Source: Bacillota bacterium (GTDB taxonomy: Bacteria > Bacillota > UBA994). Taken from it: DNA of 64,000 nt. Below the pieces are notes generated by a model. It worked only from the letters and a program-made list of their open reading frames with translations, did no database searches and was not told the origin of the DNA. How positions within the stretch are numbered: position 1 is the first letter of the stretch; every line of letters begins with the position of its first letter. The DNA is taken from positions 1 through 64,000 of the forward strand of contig JAGXTJ010000008.1 in assembly GCA_018333655.1 (NCBI GenBank). Reading direction: 5' to 3'. Both the position numbers and the translations under genes were made by a program. Below are positions 35,050 to 44,958 of this stretch, in pieces.

Positions 35050-36273
35050 ATGGAGAAAAAGATAGTAGTTCTCGGCATTACCGGCAGTATCGCCGCCTAC
35101 AAAGCGGCCGACTTAGCCAGCAGACTAGTGAAAGCAGGTTACGAGGTAGATGTGGTGATGACCAGGGCCGCGCAGGAATTTATCAACCCCCTCACCCTAC
35201 AGGCCATCACGCATCGCCCCGTAGTAACGGAAATGTTTACTCTGCACAGCGAAATGGCCGTCGAACACATTGCCTTGGCAGACCGCGCCGCAGTCCTCCT
35301 TATTGCCCCAGCCACGGCCAACATTATTGCCAAACTCGCCCATGGTTTCGCGGACGACATGCTTTCTTGCACTGCTCTCGCGACACGGGCCCCGGTAGTG
35401 ATTGCCCCCGCTATGAATAACTTTATGTACGAAAACCCAGTAACCAAGGAAAACATCGCTGATCTCTCTGCGCGGGGCATGGTTTTTGTTGGCCCGGGGG
35501 AGGGACGCCTGGCCTGTGGCACGACTGGCCCCGGGCGGCTGACAGAACTGCACGAGATTATGGAGGCCGTAGAGAAAGTGCTTTGCCCGCGACAAGACCT
35601 CGTGGGGCAGAGGATAGTCGTCACGGCCGGTGGAACCGAGGAGCCCATCGACCCAGTACGCTTTATTACCAACCGTTCTTCAGGCAAGATGGGCTATGCC
35701 TTGGCTAGTGCCGCGGCGGCGAGAGGGGCAGAGGTAGACCTCATCTCCGCGCCGACCTCTTTGACTCCGCCACGCGGGGTTAACTTGGTGAAGGTACGCA
35801 CGGCAGAGGAGATGTCTGCCGCGGTCAGGGAGCACACCTCGCACTGTGACGCCCTTATCATGGCGGCAGCCGTGGCCGACTACACCGTTAAGGAACCCGA
35901 CCAACATAAGATCAAGAAGACCGCAGGGAAACTCGTGCTCGAGTTAGAACGCACCAGAGACATCTTGGCTTCACTTACCGGCTCGTTCTTAAAGATTGGT
36001 TTTGCGGCCGAGAGCCGCGACCTACTTGAGAATGCACGACAAAAGCTTTACAGCAAGCAATTAGACTTAATTGTGGCCAATGACATTACCTCTCCCCACA
36101 GCGGCTTTGATGTGGACACCAATGAAGTCACCTTGCTCTATCCGAACAAGGAGAATGAACCCTTGCCCCTGATGACAAAAGAGAAATTAGCGCATATAAT
36201 ACTCGATAGAATCATTCTCTTGCATAGGGTAGTGCCAGCGCTTGGATCCTTGGTGACCGAGACGCAAAGGTAG
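35050..36273 (+). CDS. coaBC: Bifunctional phosphopantothenoylcysteine decarboxylase/synthase
   Basis: Residues 1-180 are the FMN decarboxylase CoaC: GSIAAYKAADLASRL, MNNFMYENP, and CGTTGPGRL with the catalytic Cys. Residues 190-400 are the CTP-dependent ligase CoaB: VTAGGTEEPIDPVRFITNRSSGKMG and AAAVADYTVKE. Total is 407 residues. It lies 10 bases after coaX. Confidence 0.94.
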   Translation: MEKKIVVLGITGSIAAYKAADLASRLVKAGYEVDVVMTRAAQEFINPLTLQAITHRPVVTEMFTLHSEMAVEHIALADRAAVLLIAPATANIIAKLAHGFADDMLSCTALATRAPVVIAPAMNNFMYENPVTKENIADLSARGMVFVGPGEGRLACGTTGPGRLTELHEIMEAVEKVLCPRQDLVGQRIVVTAGGTEEPIDPVRFITNRSSGKMGYALASAAAARGAEVDLISAPTSLTPPRGVNLVKVRTAEEMSAAVREHTSHCDALIMAAAVADYTVKEPDQHKIKKTAGKLVLELERTRDILASLTGSFLKIGFAAESRDLLENARQKLYSKQLDLIVANDITSPHSGFDVDTNEVTLLYPNKENEPLPLMTKEKLAHIILDRIILLHRVVPALGSLVTETQR

Positions 36274-36282
36274 GGCTCATAC

Positions 36283-36325
36283 AAAACAGCCTAGGCCATT
36301 GCGTTATGGACTAGGCTGTTTTCTT
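36283..36325 (+). terminator. Terminator after coaBC
   Basis: AAAACAGCCTAG (36283-36294) pairs with CTAGGCTGTTTT (36311-36322), and an inner CCAT/ATGG extends the stem. The T-run follows. It separates coaX-coaBC from the pan genes. Confidence 0.75.
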
Positions 36326-36347
36326 GCAGTAATAAGGAGTGAGGACC

Positions 36348-37271
36348 GTGAAATCTATAGGCATAATAGGCTTAGGTAGAATGGGGGCCGCCTTGGCTTA
36401 CGCGCTGGCCTTAAAGGGGCTACCTCTTACGGCGCTGGCCAGTCGAGACAGGCAGAAAGCCGAAAAGTTAGCTAAGACCATTGGCCAGTCCACAGATACT
36501 CACCCGCAAGTTGTAGCTATAGAGGACATGGCGAAGCAGGCAGAAATCATCTTTATTGCTACCCCCGATGACGCTATCGCCGCAAATTGCGCCCGAGTCA
36601 CCTGGGACGCCAGCAAAACCGCCGTACACCTGAGCGGGGCGCAAACACTGTCCGTGCTTGAGGCGGCCAGCCAAGAAGGCGCGCATGTTGGTTCTTTTCA
36701 CCCGCTTAATTCATTCGCCCCTAGTGACTGTGCCAGAGCGCGCGAACTCTACGACAAGGCACTCGTGCTAAAGGTCTCTTACATTGGTCTGGCCGGCTCT
36801 GATGCGGAATGCTTGAGCCTCTTAGAGAGTTTGGCACACACCGTGGGTGCTGGACACTTTCTCATCGCTGAGGAGCACAGGGCCTTGTATCACTTGACGG
36901 CTGTTATGGCCTCGAATTTTCTTACCACCCTGGTAGCGACGTCAGTGCAGCTTTGGCAGCAGATGGGCTACGATGCGCAGGCTGCGCTCGAGTATATGGC
37001 TCCCCTCGTGCGTTCTGCCAGCCACAACACCCTCGAGTTAGGCCCTGTAGCTGCCTTAACTGGCCCCATCGCGCGGGGAGACAGCGGCACGGTGCACAAG
37101 CATTTAAGAGCCCTTGCCGAGCTCCCTGACACAGGCCAGACCGCCCGTCTCTACCACGCCCTAGCCATGGCCACGCTGCCGCTGGCCGTTAGTAAGGGCA
37201 GCCTTGATGAGGCTCGTTACCGCCAAATCTTAAATCTACTGCAAATGGAGGAACAACGATGCGTGAAATGA
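36348..37271 (+). CDS. Rossmann-fold DUF2520 dehydrogenase, candidate ketopantoate reductase
   Basis: Start GTG 36348 after AAGGAG gives 307 residues. The N-terminal Rossmann fold has [19 protein letters not shown] and [13 protein letters not shown]2520-type C-terminal helical domain has [35 protein letters not shown] and [13 protein letters not shown]. It is first in a row with panD, panB and panC. No classical panE is present, so this is the likely NADPH-dependent ketopantoate reductase, resembling the PanG class I recall from other Firmicutes. Assignment rests on gene order plus fold. Confidence 0.75.
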   Translation: MKSIGIIGLGRMGAALAYALALKGLPLTALASRDRQKAEKLAKTIGQSTDTHPQVVAIEDMAKQAEIIFIATPDDAIAANCARVTWDASKTAVHLSGAQTLSVLEAASQEGAHVGSFHPLNSFAPSDCARARELYDKALVLKVSYIGLAGSDAECLSLLESLAHTVGAGHFLIAEEHRALYHLTAVMASNFLTTLVATSVQLWQQMGYDAQAALEYMAPLVRSASHNTLELGPVAALTGPIARGDSGTVHKHLRALAELPDTGQTARLYHALAMATLPLAVSKGSLDEARYRQILNLLQMEEQRCVK

Positions 37272-37624
37272 TGAAGTCTAAAATCCACCGCGCCACCGTC
37301 ACCGATGCTAACCTTAACTATGAGGGCAGCATCACAGTTGACAGCAATTTACTTGATCTCGCCGATATTCTGCCCTACGAGAAAGTACAGGTGGTCAATG
37401 TCAACTCCGGTGCGCGCTTTGAAACTTACGCCATTGTCGGCGAGCGCGGCTCTGGCACCATCTGCTTGAACGGGGCAGCGGCCCGCTTGGTACAACCAGG
37501 CGACCTAGTCATCATCATTACCTATAGCACGGTGGACAACGTCTCAGCCCGCTCTCTCGTGCCTAAAGTCGTTCATGTCGATGCCAAGAACCAACCCCTA
37601 AAGGGCAGTCCCGAAAAACAATAG
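37259..37624 (+). CDS. panD: Aspartate 1-decarboxylase
   Basis: PanD makes beta-alanine from aspartate. The 121-residue proenzyme has the self-cleavage pair Gly-Ser in NYEGSITVD, which forms the pyruvoyl group. ATG 37259 follows GGAGGAACAACG and overlaps the DUF2520 gene end by 13 bases. Confidence 0.95.
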   Translation: MREMMKSKIHRATVTDANLNYEGSITVDSNLLDLADILPYEKVQVVNVNSGARFETYAIVGERGSGTICLNGAAARLVQPGDLVIIITYSTVDNVSARSLVPKVVHVDAKNQPLKGSPEKQ

Positions 37625-37636
37625 GAGGTGCCTCTA

Positions 37637-38419
37637 GTGCGAGTTTCGATTCACGCTTTGCGCAAGATGAAGTCAGCGGGGGAAAAGATACTGGCCCTGA
37701 CCGCTTACGACTACCCCACTGCCAAGATCGTCGACGCTCTAGACATCCCTGTCTTACTGGTCGGAGACAGCTTAGGCATGGTGGCACTCGGACACCCCAC
37801 CACCCTGCCCGTTACCCTCGAGGTAATGGTGCACCACTGCCAGGCGGTCGCGCGTGGGGCGACCAAAGCAATTATTGTGGGCGACATGCCTTTTGGAACA
37901 TACCATACCACGCCAGAAGACGCCTTGCGGAACGCCATCCGCCTCGTGCAGGACGGCGGCGTAACTGCCGTTAAGCTCGAGGGCGGCAAGGTCGTTAGCG
38001 ATACGGTGGCACGCATTGTCTCCTCTGGCATTCCTGTTATGGGGCACATCGGACTTACGCCGCAATATGTGCACCAACTGGGCGGTTACAAAGTACAGGG
38101 CAAAACACGTGATGCCGCAGAACGTTTGTTGCAGGATGCCTTAGCCCTCGAGGAGGCCGGCGCTTTTGCCGTGGTCCTAGAATGTATACCCTCGGCACTG
38201 GCTAAAGAGGTAACAGAGGCTCTGTCCATCCCCACCATTGGCATCGGGGCCGGGCCATACTGTGATGGCCAAATTCAGGTGCTCGGCGACATACTTGGCC
38301 TAAGCGATTATGTGCCCAAGCACGCGAAGCAGTATACTAACCTGCCTGACCTCATGAAGCAAGCGGTCAAGATGTACCTGCAAGAAGTCAAGCAAGGCAC
38401 CTTTCCGCCACTCACTTAA
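37637..38419 (+). CDS. panB: 3-methyl-2-oxobutanoate hydroxymethyltransferase
   Basis: PanB makes ketopantoate from ketoisovalerate and methylene-THF. Start GTG 37637 (MRVSIHALRKMKSAGEKI) is eight bases after AGGAGG; an in-frame GTG at 37628 overlaps that site. The 260-residue TIM barrel shows LTAYDYPTAKIVD, LLVGDSLGMVALG, GDMPFGTYH, VKLEGG and IGIGAGPYCDGQIQVLGD. Confidence 0.94.
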   Translation: MRVSIHALRKMKSAGEKILALTAYDYPTAKIVDALDIPVLLVGDSLGMVALGHPTTLPVTLEVMVHHCQAVARGATKAIIVGDMPFGTYHTTPEDALRNAIRLVQDGGVTAVKLEGGKVVSDTVARIVSSGIPVMGHIGLTPQYVHQLGGYKVQGKTRDAAERLLQDALALEEAGAFAVVLECIPSALAKEVTEALSIPTIGIGAGPYCDGQIQVLGDILGLSDYVPKHAKQYTNLPDLMKQAVKMYLQEVKQGTFPPLT

Positions 38420-38434
38420 TGACAGGAGGACCAT

Positions 38435-39274
38435 ATGCAAGTAGTCACCACGATTGCTGAAATGCTTGCCCTTCGCCACTCTCTCCTAGGCCAGACCATT
38501 GGTTTTGTACCGACCATGGGCTACCTCCACGAAGGACACTTAAGTTTGGTGGATAGGGCCAAGGCTCTGAATGACTGCACCGTCGTCAGTATCTTTGTCA
38601 ACCCCACGCAATTTGGGCCCCACGAAGATTTGGCCAAGTACCCGCGTGATCTTAGCCGCGATCTACTGCTTCTTGCCGCGCGGGGGGTGGACTATGTCTT
38701 TATCCCCGAGGTGCGCGATATGTATCCGGGGGGCACCATGGACACCACCGTGCAGGTGTGCGGGGTCACCGAAATGCTTGAAGGCGCGCTACGGCCGGGG
38801 CATTTTGCCGGTGTGGCCACGATTGTGGCCAAGCTCTTTAATATAGTTAGGCCAACACAGGCCTACTTTGGTCGCAAAGATGCGCAGCAGTTAGCAGTTA
38901 TTGTAAAGATGGTGCAGGACTTAAATTTTGCTACGACAGTCGTGCCCTGCCCGACACTACGCGAGCCCGACGGGCTAGCGATGAGCAGTCGCAATGTCTA
39001 CCTTAGTGCCGCCGACAGGCAGACCGCCCTCTATATTTCGCGCGGACTACGCGCGGCGCACGCCGCGTGGCAGGAAGGCCTGCGAGACAGAGACAACTTG
39101 CTTAAAATTGTGCGTGAAGAGATGGCCCAAGGCGACTTTGCCGCCATCGACTACGTAGAGCTGGTCGATGGCGAGAGCTTCGCTACCGAGAGACAAGCTC
39201 GCTTAGGCTCTCTAATTGTCGTCGCGGCTAAAGTTGGGCCGACCCGCCTCATAGACAATATCCTGCTAGATTAG
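38435..39274 (+). CDS. panC: Pantothenate synthetase
   Basis: PanC joins pantoate and beta-alanine with ATP. The 279-residue protein has the nucleotidyltransferase motifs FVPTMGYLHEGHLSLV, VSIFVNPTQFGPHEDL and KDAQQLAVI, and MSSRNVYL (KMSKS-like). ATG 38435 follows AGGAGGACCAT. It ends the pan operon and overlaps the convergent YbjQ-like gene by nine bases. Confidence 0.95.
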   Translation: MQVVTTIAEMLALRHSLLGQTIGFVPTMGYLHEGHLSLVDRAKALNDCTVVSIFVNPTQFGPHEDLAKYPRDLSRDLLLLAARGVDYVFIPEVRDMYPGGTMDTTVQVCGVTEMLEGALRPGHFAGVATIVAKLFNIVRPTQAYFGRKDAQQLAVIVKMVQDLNFATTVVPCPTLREPDGLAMSSRNVYLSAADRQTALYISRGLRAAHAAWQEGLRDRDNLLKIVREEMAQGDFAAIDYVELVDGESFATERQARLGSLIVVAAKVGPTRLIDNILLD

Positions 39275-39520
39275 CACTACGGCCGTACCATAGGCCAGAA
39301 CCTCAAAGGCCATGTCTCGCCCTACCGCAGAAAACCTGACCCCTACCACAGCATTAGCGCCCTGCGCCAATGCTGTGGTTTTTAGGCTAACTAGTGCCGC
39401 GGTGCAGGCATCCGCCAAAGCAAGACCGCTGGCGTTGCCTTGTACTAGCCCTAGCACTTCGACTATCTCTTTATCCGCCACGGTGTTGGTCGTGACCAGG
39501 AGTGCTTCTCTAGTTTTCAA
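39266..39520 (-). CDS. YbjQ/UPF0145-like small protein
   Basis: Start TTG 39520 follows GGGGAGG; the product has 84 residues (MKTREALLVTTNTVADKEIV, then DACTAALVSLKTTALAQGANAVVGVRF). This matches the YbjQ fold family, a pentameric protein of unknown role. It starts four bases after the HD-GYP gene stop and is probably co-transcribed with it. Confidence 0.75.
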   Translation of the reverse strand: MKTREALLVTTNTVADKEIVEVLGLVQGNASGLALADACTAALVSLKTTALAQGANAVVGVRFSAVGRDMAFEVLAYGTAVVLI

Positions 39521-39524
39521 GGCA

Positions 39525-42086
39525 TCAATCCTCCCCCTGCCCAGTGGGTTCATATTCTGCGGAGCTATGCATCAGGGCCAGAAAAGCGTCCGCAACGCGG
39601 GGGTCAAACTGTCTACCGCGCCCCTTCTCTATCTCTGCTAGGGCTAGTTCTCGCCCTAGAGCGCGGCGATAGGGCCTGTCGCTGGTCATGGCGTCATAGG
39701 CGTCAACTACCGCCACGACCCTCGACCGCAAGCAGATGGCTTCTCCCCTAAGTCCTTGCGGGTAGCCTGTGCCATCCCACCTTTCATGGTGGTGCAAGAT
39801 GCATTCGGCAATATGGGATAACTCGGGTGAGGTACTGGCGATACGAAAGCCTATTTCGCTATGCTTCTGCATAATGCTCCATTCTTCGGCTGTCAGTGGG
39901 CCACATTTCTCGAGGATCTGTTCGGGAATGGCAATTTTGCCAAGATCGTGAATGGAGGCGAAAACCTCGATATCATCACGCATAGAGGGAGAGAGTTCAA
40001 GTTTAGCTGCTAAACGCAACGAGAGATCAGTCATGCGCATACTGTGTTCCGTGGTCTCATGCGTTTTTTCTTGCAGTGCTTGACGCAAAGAAGCAATAAG
40101 CGAATTACGGATGCTCTTTCCTTCTAGTAGCTTTTGATGATACATGCGTTCCTCTGCCGCGGTAAAGAGCACTTCCTTGCGTTGTCTGTCGTGAGCGGTA
40201 CTCGCGCCTAGCGCCAGGCTCAAATGAATAGTGGTGTCACTACCAGCCTGGCAGCGCTCTCGTATACGAGCACATATGGCCATTGCTTCGTTTTCATCCA
40301 CACCTGGCAATAACATGGCGAACTCATCACCACCTAGTCTCGCCACAGTGTCTTGCGGTCTGGCCTCTAGGGCCAAGACGCGGGCCGTGCGCTTTAAAAT
40401 CTCGTCGCCCATGCCGTGCCCAAAGGCGTCGTTGACAACTTTTAACCCGTTGGTATCCCCCATGATCAGACTTACTGGCCATGGTCCATGGGCCGTGAGC
40501 TCGGCAAAGACATGGTCAAAATAGGCGCGATTATAGACATTTGTCAATTGATCGTAGTGGCTCATGCGGATGATTTTACGCTCGTTCTCCTTGCGCATAC
40601 TAATATCGGAGTAGATGCCATAGCCCCCGACATAATGTTCCCCTATGTGCACCGGCACGCCTTTAATCTCGACTTCAATTTGGCGACCGTCCTTATGCAG
40701 ACGCGTGGACTCCAACCCGCAGGTTAGGCCCTGCATCATACTTAAAGTGAGGGCGTTGGCCTCCTCAAGTTTGTGCGTAGCCAGCAGGCCCTCGAGGTGG
40801 CTACCCCGTGCCTCATCGGGCGAGTAGCCAAATAGCAGGCTAAAGGCTTCGTTGGTTTCTAGTATACAGTTGTGCCCGTCGAGCAAGACAATGGCGTCCT
40901 GCGAATTGGCAAATAGCGCTTTCCAGTACTCGTGTTGACGCGAAATTTCGTGGTGGTGCTCCGTCGCGTGCTGCATAGCCGTCTCGAGCGAGGCATTTAG
41001 TTCCCTTTGTGCCAGTTCACTCTCGCGCACATGATGGAGATACGATTCAAGACGCGCCAACAGACCGTTGAGAATGCCTACAACTCGGGCGGTCTCATAC
41101 ATATTGGTGGTGGGCAAACGATAGGATGGGGTTCTTTCCACATCGATACGACCGATGCCCTCCGCCAAGCGCATCAAGGGGCGCACGACATATCGCTGCT
41201 GAATAAACACGAACAGGGCCGCCATGGCAGCCAGACTAGCGAGTAAGCCCGCAATAACCGCCCGGAGCATGGCCGTGTCTGTTGCTAGGTCGGCCGCTGG
41301 GACAAAAGCTGATAGCACCCAATTTGTTCCAGAAACTTGCCACCGCGCAAAGTATCCGCCATGGTCCCCGACATGCGTGAGAGTTATGCCGCGGCTAGTG
41401 TTGGGAAAAGCGTTCACGAGCCACTGGTAAGTGGTCTGCGCTTGCTCGAGGGAAAAGCCATGGCTAAGTCGCGAAAAAGCCATTAACTGGGCACCATCAG
41501 CCAGGAACACATGACTGCGCGAGGTGATATAGGTATTCTCTGTAAGGGCCACAATGGTGGAGAGCGATATATCGCCGCCAACCACGCCCAGGAGCTCGGC
41601 ACTTGCGCCGTAGACTGGCATGGCCACAGTGACAATGTAGTCATCGCGCGAAGCATTCAGGAAAACGTCAGTAAGCACCAGCCCGCCTTTTTCTGCCGCC
41701 TTGACATACCATGGTCGCAGCCGAAAGTCGAGCGTAGGCGGGGGCACAAAGTCGGTGGCGTTCACCATCTTGTTTTCCCGCGTGACATAGTAGAGAGAGC
41801 GAAAGTAAGGGTCCGACTGGAGTATGGTCTGCAAACCCGCGCGCAGTGCCAGAGCATCGTTGGGATACTTTGACGCTGTCAAGCTCGCTAGGCGAATATT
41901 TTGCCTGCGTGCATCTAGCCAGGCAGCTAGCTTTTGTTCCGCCCCGAGCATTCTCTCCACAGCTAGGTTGCGGGACTTTTGCTCTAGTATAGAATGATAA
42001 AAGCCGTACTGCACCAATACCGCCACGATGGGGACAACAAGGAGCAAGACCAACAACGCGTAATATTTCTTTAGTAGTCCCTCCAT
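39525..42086 (-). CDS. dCache-HAMP-PAS-GGDEF-HD-GYP signalling protein
   Basis: The 853-residue membrane protein makes and/or breaks cyclic di-GMP. Order: TM1 (8-28), extracellular dCache sensor (about 35-285), TM2 (about 290-312), HAMP, a PAS domain (about 395-510), GGDEF with intact ARLGGDEFAMLLPG (about 600), and HD-GYP with IHDLGKIAIPEQIL and HHHERWDGTGYPQGL (about 735-790). Both catalytic motifs are intact, so it may be bifunctional. The extracellular domain points to a small-molecule or amino acid signal. Confidence 0.9.
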   Translation of the reverse strand: MEGLLKKYYALLVLLLVVPIVAVLVQYGFYHSILEQKSRNLAVERMLGAEQKLAAWLDARRQNIRLASLTASKYPNDALALRAGLQTILQSDPYFRSLYYVTRENKMVNATDFVPPPTLDFRLRPWYVKAAEKGGLVLTDVFLNASRDDYIVTVAMPVYGASAELLGVVGGDISLSTIVALTENTYITSRSHVFLADGAQLMAFSRLSHGFSLEQAQTTYQWLVNAFPNTSRGITLTHVGDHGGYFARWQVSGTNWVLSAFVPAADLATDTAMLRAVIAGLLASLAAMAALFVFIQQRYVVRPLMRLAEGIGRIDVERTPSYRLPTTNMYETARVVGILNGLLARLESYLHHVRESELAQRELNASLETAMQHATEHHHEISRQHEYWKALFANSQDAIVLLDGHNCILETNEAFSLLFGYSPDEARGSHLEGLLATHKLEEANALTLSMMQGLTCGLESTRLHKDGRQIEVEIKGVPVHIGEHYVGGYGIYSDISMRKENERKIIRMSHYDQLTNVYNRAYFDHVFAELTAHGPWPVSLIMGDTNGLKVVNDAFGHGMGDEILKRTARVLALEARPQDTVARLGGDEFAMLLPGVDENEAMAICARIRERCQAGSDTTIHLSLALGASTAHDRQRKEVLFTAAEERMYHQKLLEGKSIRNSLIASLRQALQEKTHETTEHSMRMTDLSLRLAAKLELSPSMRDDIEVFASIHDLGKIAIPEQILEKCGPLTAEEWSIMQKHSEIGFRIASTSPELSHIAECILHHHERWDGTGYPQGLRGEAICLRSRVVAVVDAYDAMTSDRPYRRALGRELALAEIEKGRGRQFDPRVADAFLALMHSSAEYEPTGQGED

Positions 42087-42262
42087 AGTCGATGCCCCCC
42101 CTGCCGTTATGCCTTATCTCAGTATTTCTTTACTAGTTCTCTGCTGGCAAGTAAATCTCCTGCCAGAAATACAGCCCGCGGGGCAAGGGTGCAGGAAAGA
42201 GCCCACACACCGCGAAATATTTACGCAGCGACAGAATTTTACGCCGAGGGAGTTGATGCTAG

Positions 42263-42794
42263 GTGATTGCTAAGGAGTTAATTTTTCGCGAGCCCCTCTG
42301 TCTTGGCGAACACAAGACGCTGCTCGATGCCAAAATGGCTTTTGAGCTGCATGATGCAGACGTACTGGCAGTGCTGCGGCCTGACGGAACCCCGCATGGT
42401 GGTGCGCGCCGTACCCGCTTTCAAGCAACTGACCGACTTTGTTATGGGCATCGAAGGTAACCCCCTCGTTTCACCTGCCATCGCTGTTAACATTCTCGCC
42501 GGCGCAACCGGTTCGGCCTCAGGTGGCCTCGGCATTGCCCTTACTGCGCTCGGTAAAGAATACCTTGCTATTGCTCAAGCAGCAGGCATTAACCCCGAGG
42601 TTTTCCACCGCATCGCCTCTCTCTCATCCGGCGGTCTCGATACCTTGCCGCATAATGGCGCAGTCTTGACACTGCTTGCCGTCACTGGCCTCACCCACAA
42701 AGACTCCTACATCGATATTTTTGTCGTCTCGCTGGCACTGCCTATTGTCTCAGTTATCGTCGCCATCATTCTCGCCAGTTTCGGTATAGTTTAG
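42263..42794 (+). pseudogene. Remnant: CBS-like fragment joined to 3' end of a GntP permease
   Basis: From GTG 42263 about 40 codons (MIAKELIFREPLCLGEHKTL, then AFELHDADVLAVLRPDG) look like half of a CBS domain. A different frame then carries the last 130 residues of a GntP/gluconate-type permease (VPAFKQLTDFVMGIEGNPLV, SASGGLGIALTALG, SSGGLDTLPHNGAVLTLLAVTG, three membrane segments). A full GntP has about 440 residues, so the first two thirds are missing. It is a deletion junction of two unrelated genes. The 176 bases before it show no other gene. Confidence 0.75.
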
Positions 42795-42825
42795 TAGAAT
42801 AAGCGCAGAGTTGCTTTGACTGAGA

Positions 42826-42859
42826 ACACTAGCAGGGAGCTTGCTTACCCTGCTAGTGT
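42826..42859 (+). terminator. 12-bp stem-loop upstream of fabG
   Basis: ACACTAGCAGGG (42826-42837) pairs perfectly with CCCTGCTAGTGT (42848-42859). No U-tract follows on the plus strand, so termination is uncertain; it may be a leader hairpin of the fabG/thiolase message. Confidence 0.5.
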
Positions 42860-42895
42860 CCCGTGTCAGTGCTAAGTAGAAAAGGAGGAAAACAG

Positions 42896-43639
42896 ATGCG
42901 TCTCAAAGACAAGGTAGCCGTAATCACTGGCGGCGGTCGTGGCATCGGTGAGTTTACCGCCAAGCGTTTCAGCCAAGAGGGAGCGAAAGTTGTTGTCGTC
43001 GATCTTAATGAAGCTGATGTGAATAGAGTCGTTGCTGAGATCACCACTGCCGGTGGGCAGGCCATCGGTGTAGGGGTCGATGTCACCAACAGGGCCATGG
43101 TAGATGACATGGTCGCCAAAACTGTGGCCACCTATGGCAAGATCGACATTCTGGTCAACAACGCCGGCATTACTGCCGACAACACCCTACTCAAAATGAC
43201 CGAAGCCGAGTGGGATCGCGTATTGAACGTCAACCTCAAGGGCGTCTTCCACTGTGGCCAGGCTGTAGCCGCCGTGATGGTCGAAAAAGGTCAAGGCGGA
43301 GTTATCCTCAACGCCTCCTCTGTTGTGGGCATCTATGGTAATTTTGGGCAAACAAACTACGCTGCCACCAAGTGGGGCGTCATCGGCATGACTAAGTCTT
43401 GGGCCAAGGAGCTAGGCAGAAAAGGCATCCGCTGTAACGCCGTCGCCCCCGGCTTTATCATCACCCCCATGACGGAAAAGATGCCCGAGAAGGTGCTCGA
43501 GATGATGAAGGACAAATCGCCTCTTAAGTCCCTCGGCTACGCTGATGACATTGCTAATGCCTACCTGTACCTCGCATCCGACGAAGCTCGCTTTGTCACG
43601 GGAACGGTGCTCAGCGTTGACGGAGGCCTTGTTCTCTAG
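42896..43639 (+). CDS. fabG: SDR 3-oxoacyl-ACP/acetoacetyl-CoA reductase
   Basis: ATG 42896 follows AAAGGAGG. The 247-residue short-chain dehydrogenase has TGGGRGIGEF (NADP loop), NNAGITADN, the catalytic Ser of NASSVVGIYG, YAATKWG and the C-terminal VTGTVLSVDGG. Next to a thiolase, it probably reduces acetoacetyl-CoA to 3-hydroxybutyryl-CoA (PhaB-like) more than fatty-acid intermediates; that is inferred from context. Confidence 0.87.
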   Translation: MRLKDKVAVITGGGRGIGEFTAKRFSQEGAKVVVVDLNEADVNRVVAEITTAGGQAIGVGVDVTNRAMVDDMVAKTVATYGKIDILVNNAGITADNTLLKMTEAEWDRVLNVNLKGVFHCGQAVAAVMVEKGQGGVILNASSVVGIYGNFGQTNYAATKWGVIGMTKSWAKELGRKGIRCNAVAPGFIITPMTEKMPEKVLEMMKDKSPLKSLGYADDIANAYLYLASDEARFVTGTVLSVDGGLVL

Positions 43640-43678
43640 TCTTCACTACCCTAAACTTAAGATTTGGAGGGATAGTCT

Positions 43679-44881
43679 ATGTCAAAAGTGTACCTAGTTG
43701 CCGCCAAGCGCACTGCCATTGGCTCTTTTGCCGGCGCGTTGTCCACCGTTCATCCTGCGGATCTAGGCGCGGGCGTTATTAAATGCCTGCTAGAGACTAC
43801 CGGCCTACCACCTGATGCCGTTGATGAAGTGATTGTAGGCAACATGCTGCCGGCTGGTCAAGGACAGGGCCTAGGCCGTCAAGTCTCCATTAAGGCTGGA
43901 GTACCCATCACTACCCCTGCTTACTCCTTGAACATGGCCTGCGGCTCGGGCATGAAGGCGATGCTCAATGCTTATGCCAATATTTCCCTAGGACTTCACC
44001 AGGTCGTCATTGGCGGTGGCGTAGAGAGCATGTCTCTGTCGCCCTACTTACTGCCTAACGCTCGTTCTGGCTACCGCATGGGCCATGTTCAGGCCGTCGA
44101 CCACATGATCCATGACTCCCTTACCGACGCTTTCCACAATGTCCATATGGGAATTACTGCCGAAAACATCGCGGAGAAGTACGGCATCACCAGGCAGGAG
44201 CAAGATGCTTTCGCCGTGGCCTCGCAGAAAAAGGCTATCGCCGCCATCGATGCCGGTCGCTTTAAAGATGAAATATGCCCCGTAGAAGTAAAGACTCGCA
44301 AAGAGACCGTAGTCGTGGCCGCAGACGAGTACCCTAATCGCGGTGCGTCGCTCGAAAAGATGGCCACCCTCAAGCCTGCCTTTAAGAAAGATGGTACTAT
44401 TACCGCCGCTAACGCCTCGGGCATTAACGATGGTGCCTCCTTCTATGTACTGGCTTCAGAACAGGCGCTCAAGACCTACAACCTCACCCCTCTCGCTGAA
44501 GTGGTAGGTATTGGTCAGGGTGGTGTAGATCCTCTCGTTATGGGCCTAGGCCCCATTCCGGCTGTTGCTGCCGCGCTGAAATTTGCCGGGCTAAAGCTCT
44601 CCGAGATCGATCTGCTCGAGCTCAATGAAGCTTTCGCCGCGCAATCTCTCGGTGTAGTTAAGGGCTTAGCGGAAGAGCATGGCGTCAGTGAGGACTGGAT
44701 TTTGGAGCGCTGCAATGTCAATGGCGGCGCCATAGCACTCGGCCACCCCGTGGGCGGCTCGGGCGCGCGCATTATCACCACTCTTATTTACGAAATGAAG
44801 AAACGGAATGTCGAGTACGGCCTGGCCTCCCTCTGCATAGGCGGCGGCATGGGTACGGCGGTAATCCTAAAGTCAGTCTAG
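43679..44881 (+). CDS. Acetyl-CoA C-acetyltransferase (thiolase)
   Basis: The 400-residue protein condenses two acetyl-CoA. The nucleophile Cys is in [33 protein letters not shown] and the second Cys of SLCIGGGMG complete the site. GGAGGGATAGTCT precedes ATG 43679. It forms a two-gene operon with the reductase, ending at the terminator just after it. Confidence 0.92.
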   Translation: MSKVYLVAAKRTAIGSFAGALSTVHPADLGAGVIKCLLETTGLPPDAVDEVIVGNMLPAGQGQGLGRQVSIKAGVPITTPAYSLNMACGSGMKAMLNAYANISLGLHQVVIGGGVESMSLSPYLLPNARSGYRMGHVQAVDHMIHDSLTDAFHNVHMGITAENIAEKYGITRQEQDAFAVASQKKAIAAIDAGRFKDEICPVEVKTRKETVVVAADEYPNRGASLEKMATLKPAFKKDGTITAANASGINDGASFYVLASEQALKTYNLTPLAEVVGIGQGGVDPLVMGLGPIPAVAAALKFAGLKLSEIDLLELNEAFAAQSLGVVKGLAEEHGVSEDWILERCNVNGGAIALGHPVGGSGARIITTLIYEMKKRNVEYGLASLCIGGGMGTAVILKSV

Positions 44882-44897
44882 GAACTCCCGCAAAGCC

Positions 44898-44938
44898 AAG
44901 AGACCTTGAGCCGCCAAAGGCGTTCAAGGTCTCTTTTC
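44898..44938 (+). terminator. Terminator after thiolase
   Basis: AAGAGACCTTGA (44898-44909) pairs with TCAAGGTCTCTT (44924-44935), with an inner CGCC/GGCG, followed by TTCC. It also serves the convergent symporter gene weakly. Confidence 0.8.
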
Positions 44939-44958
44939 CTCTGGTGAAACAAGCGCTA

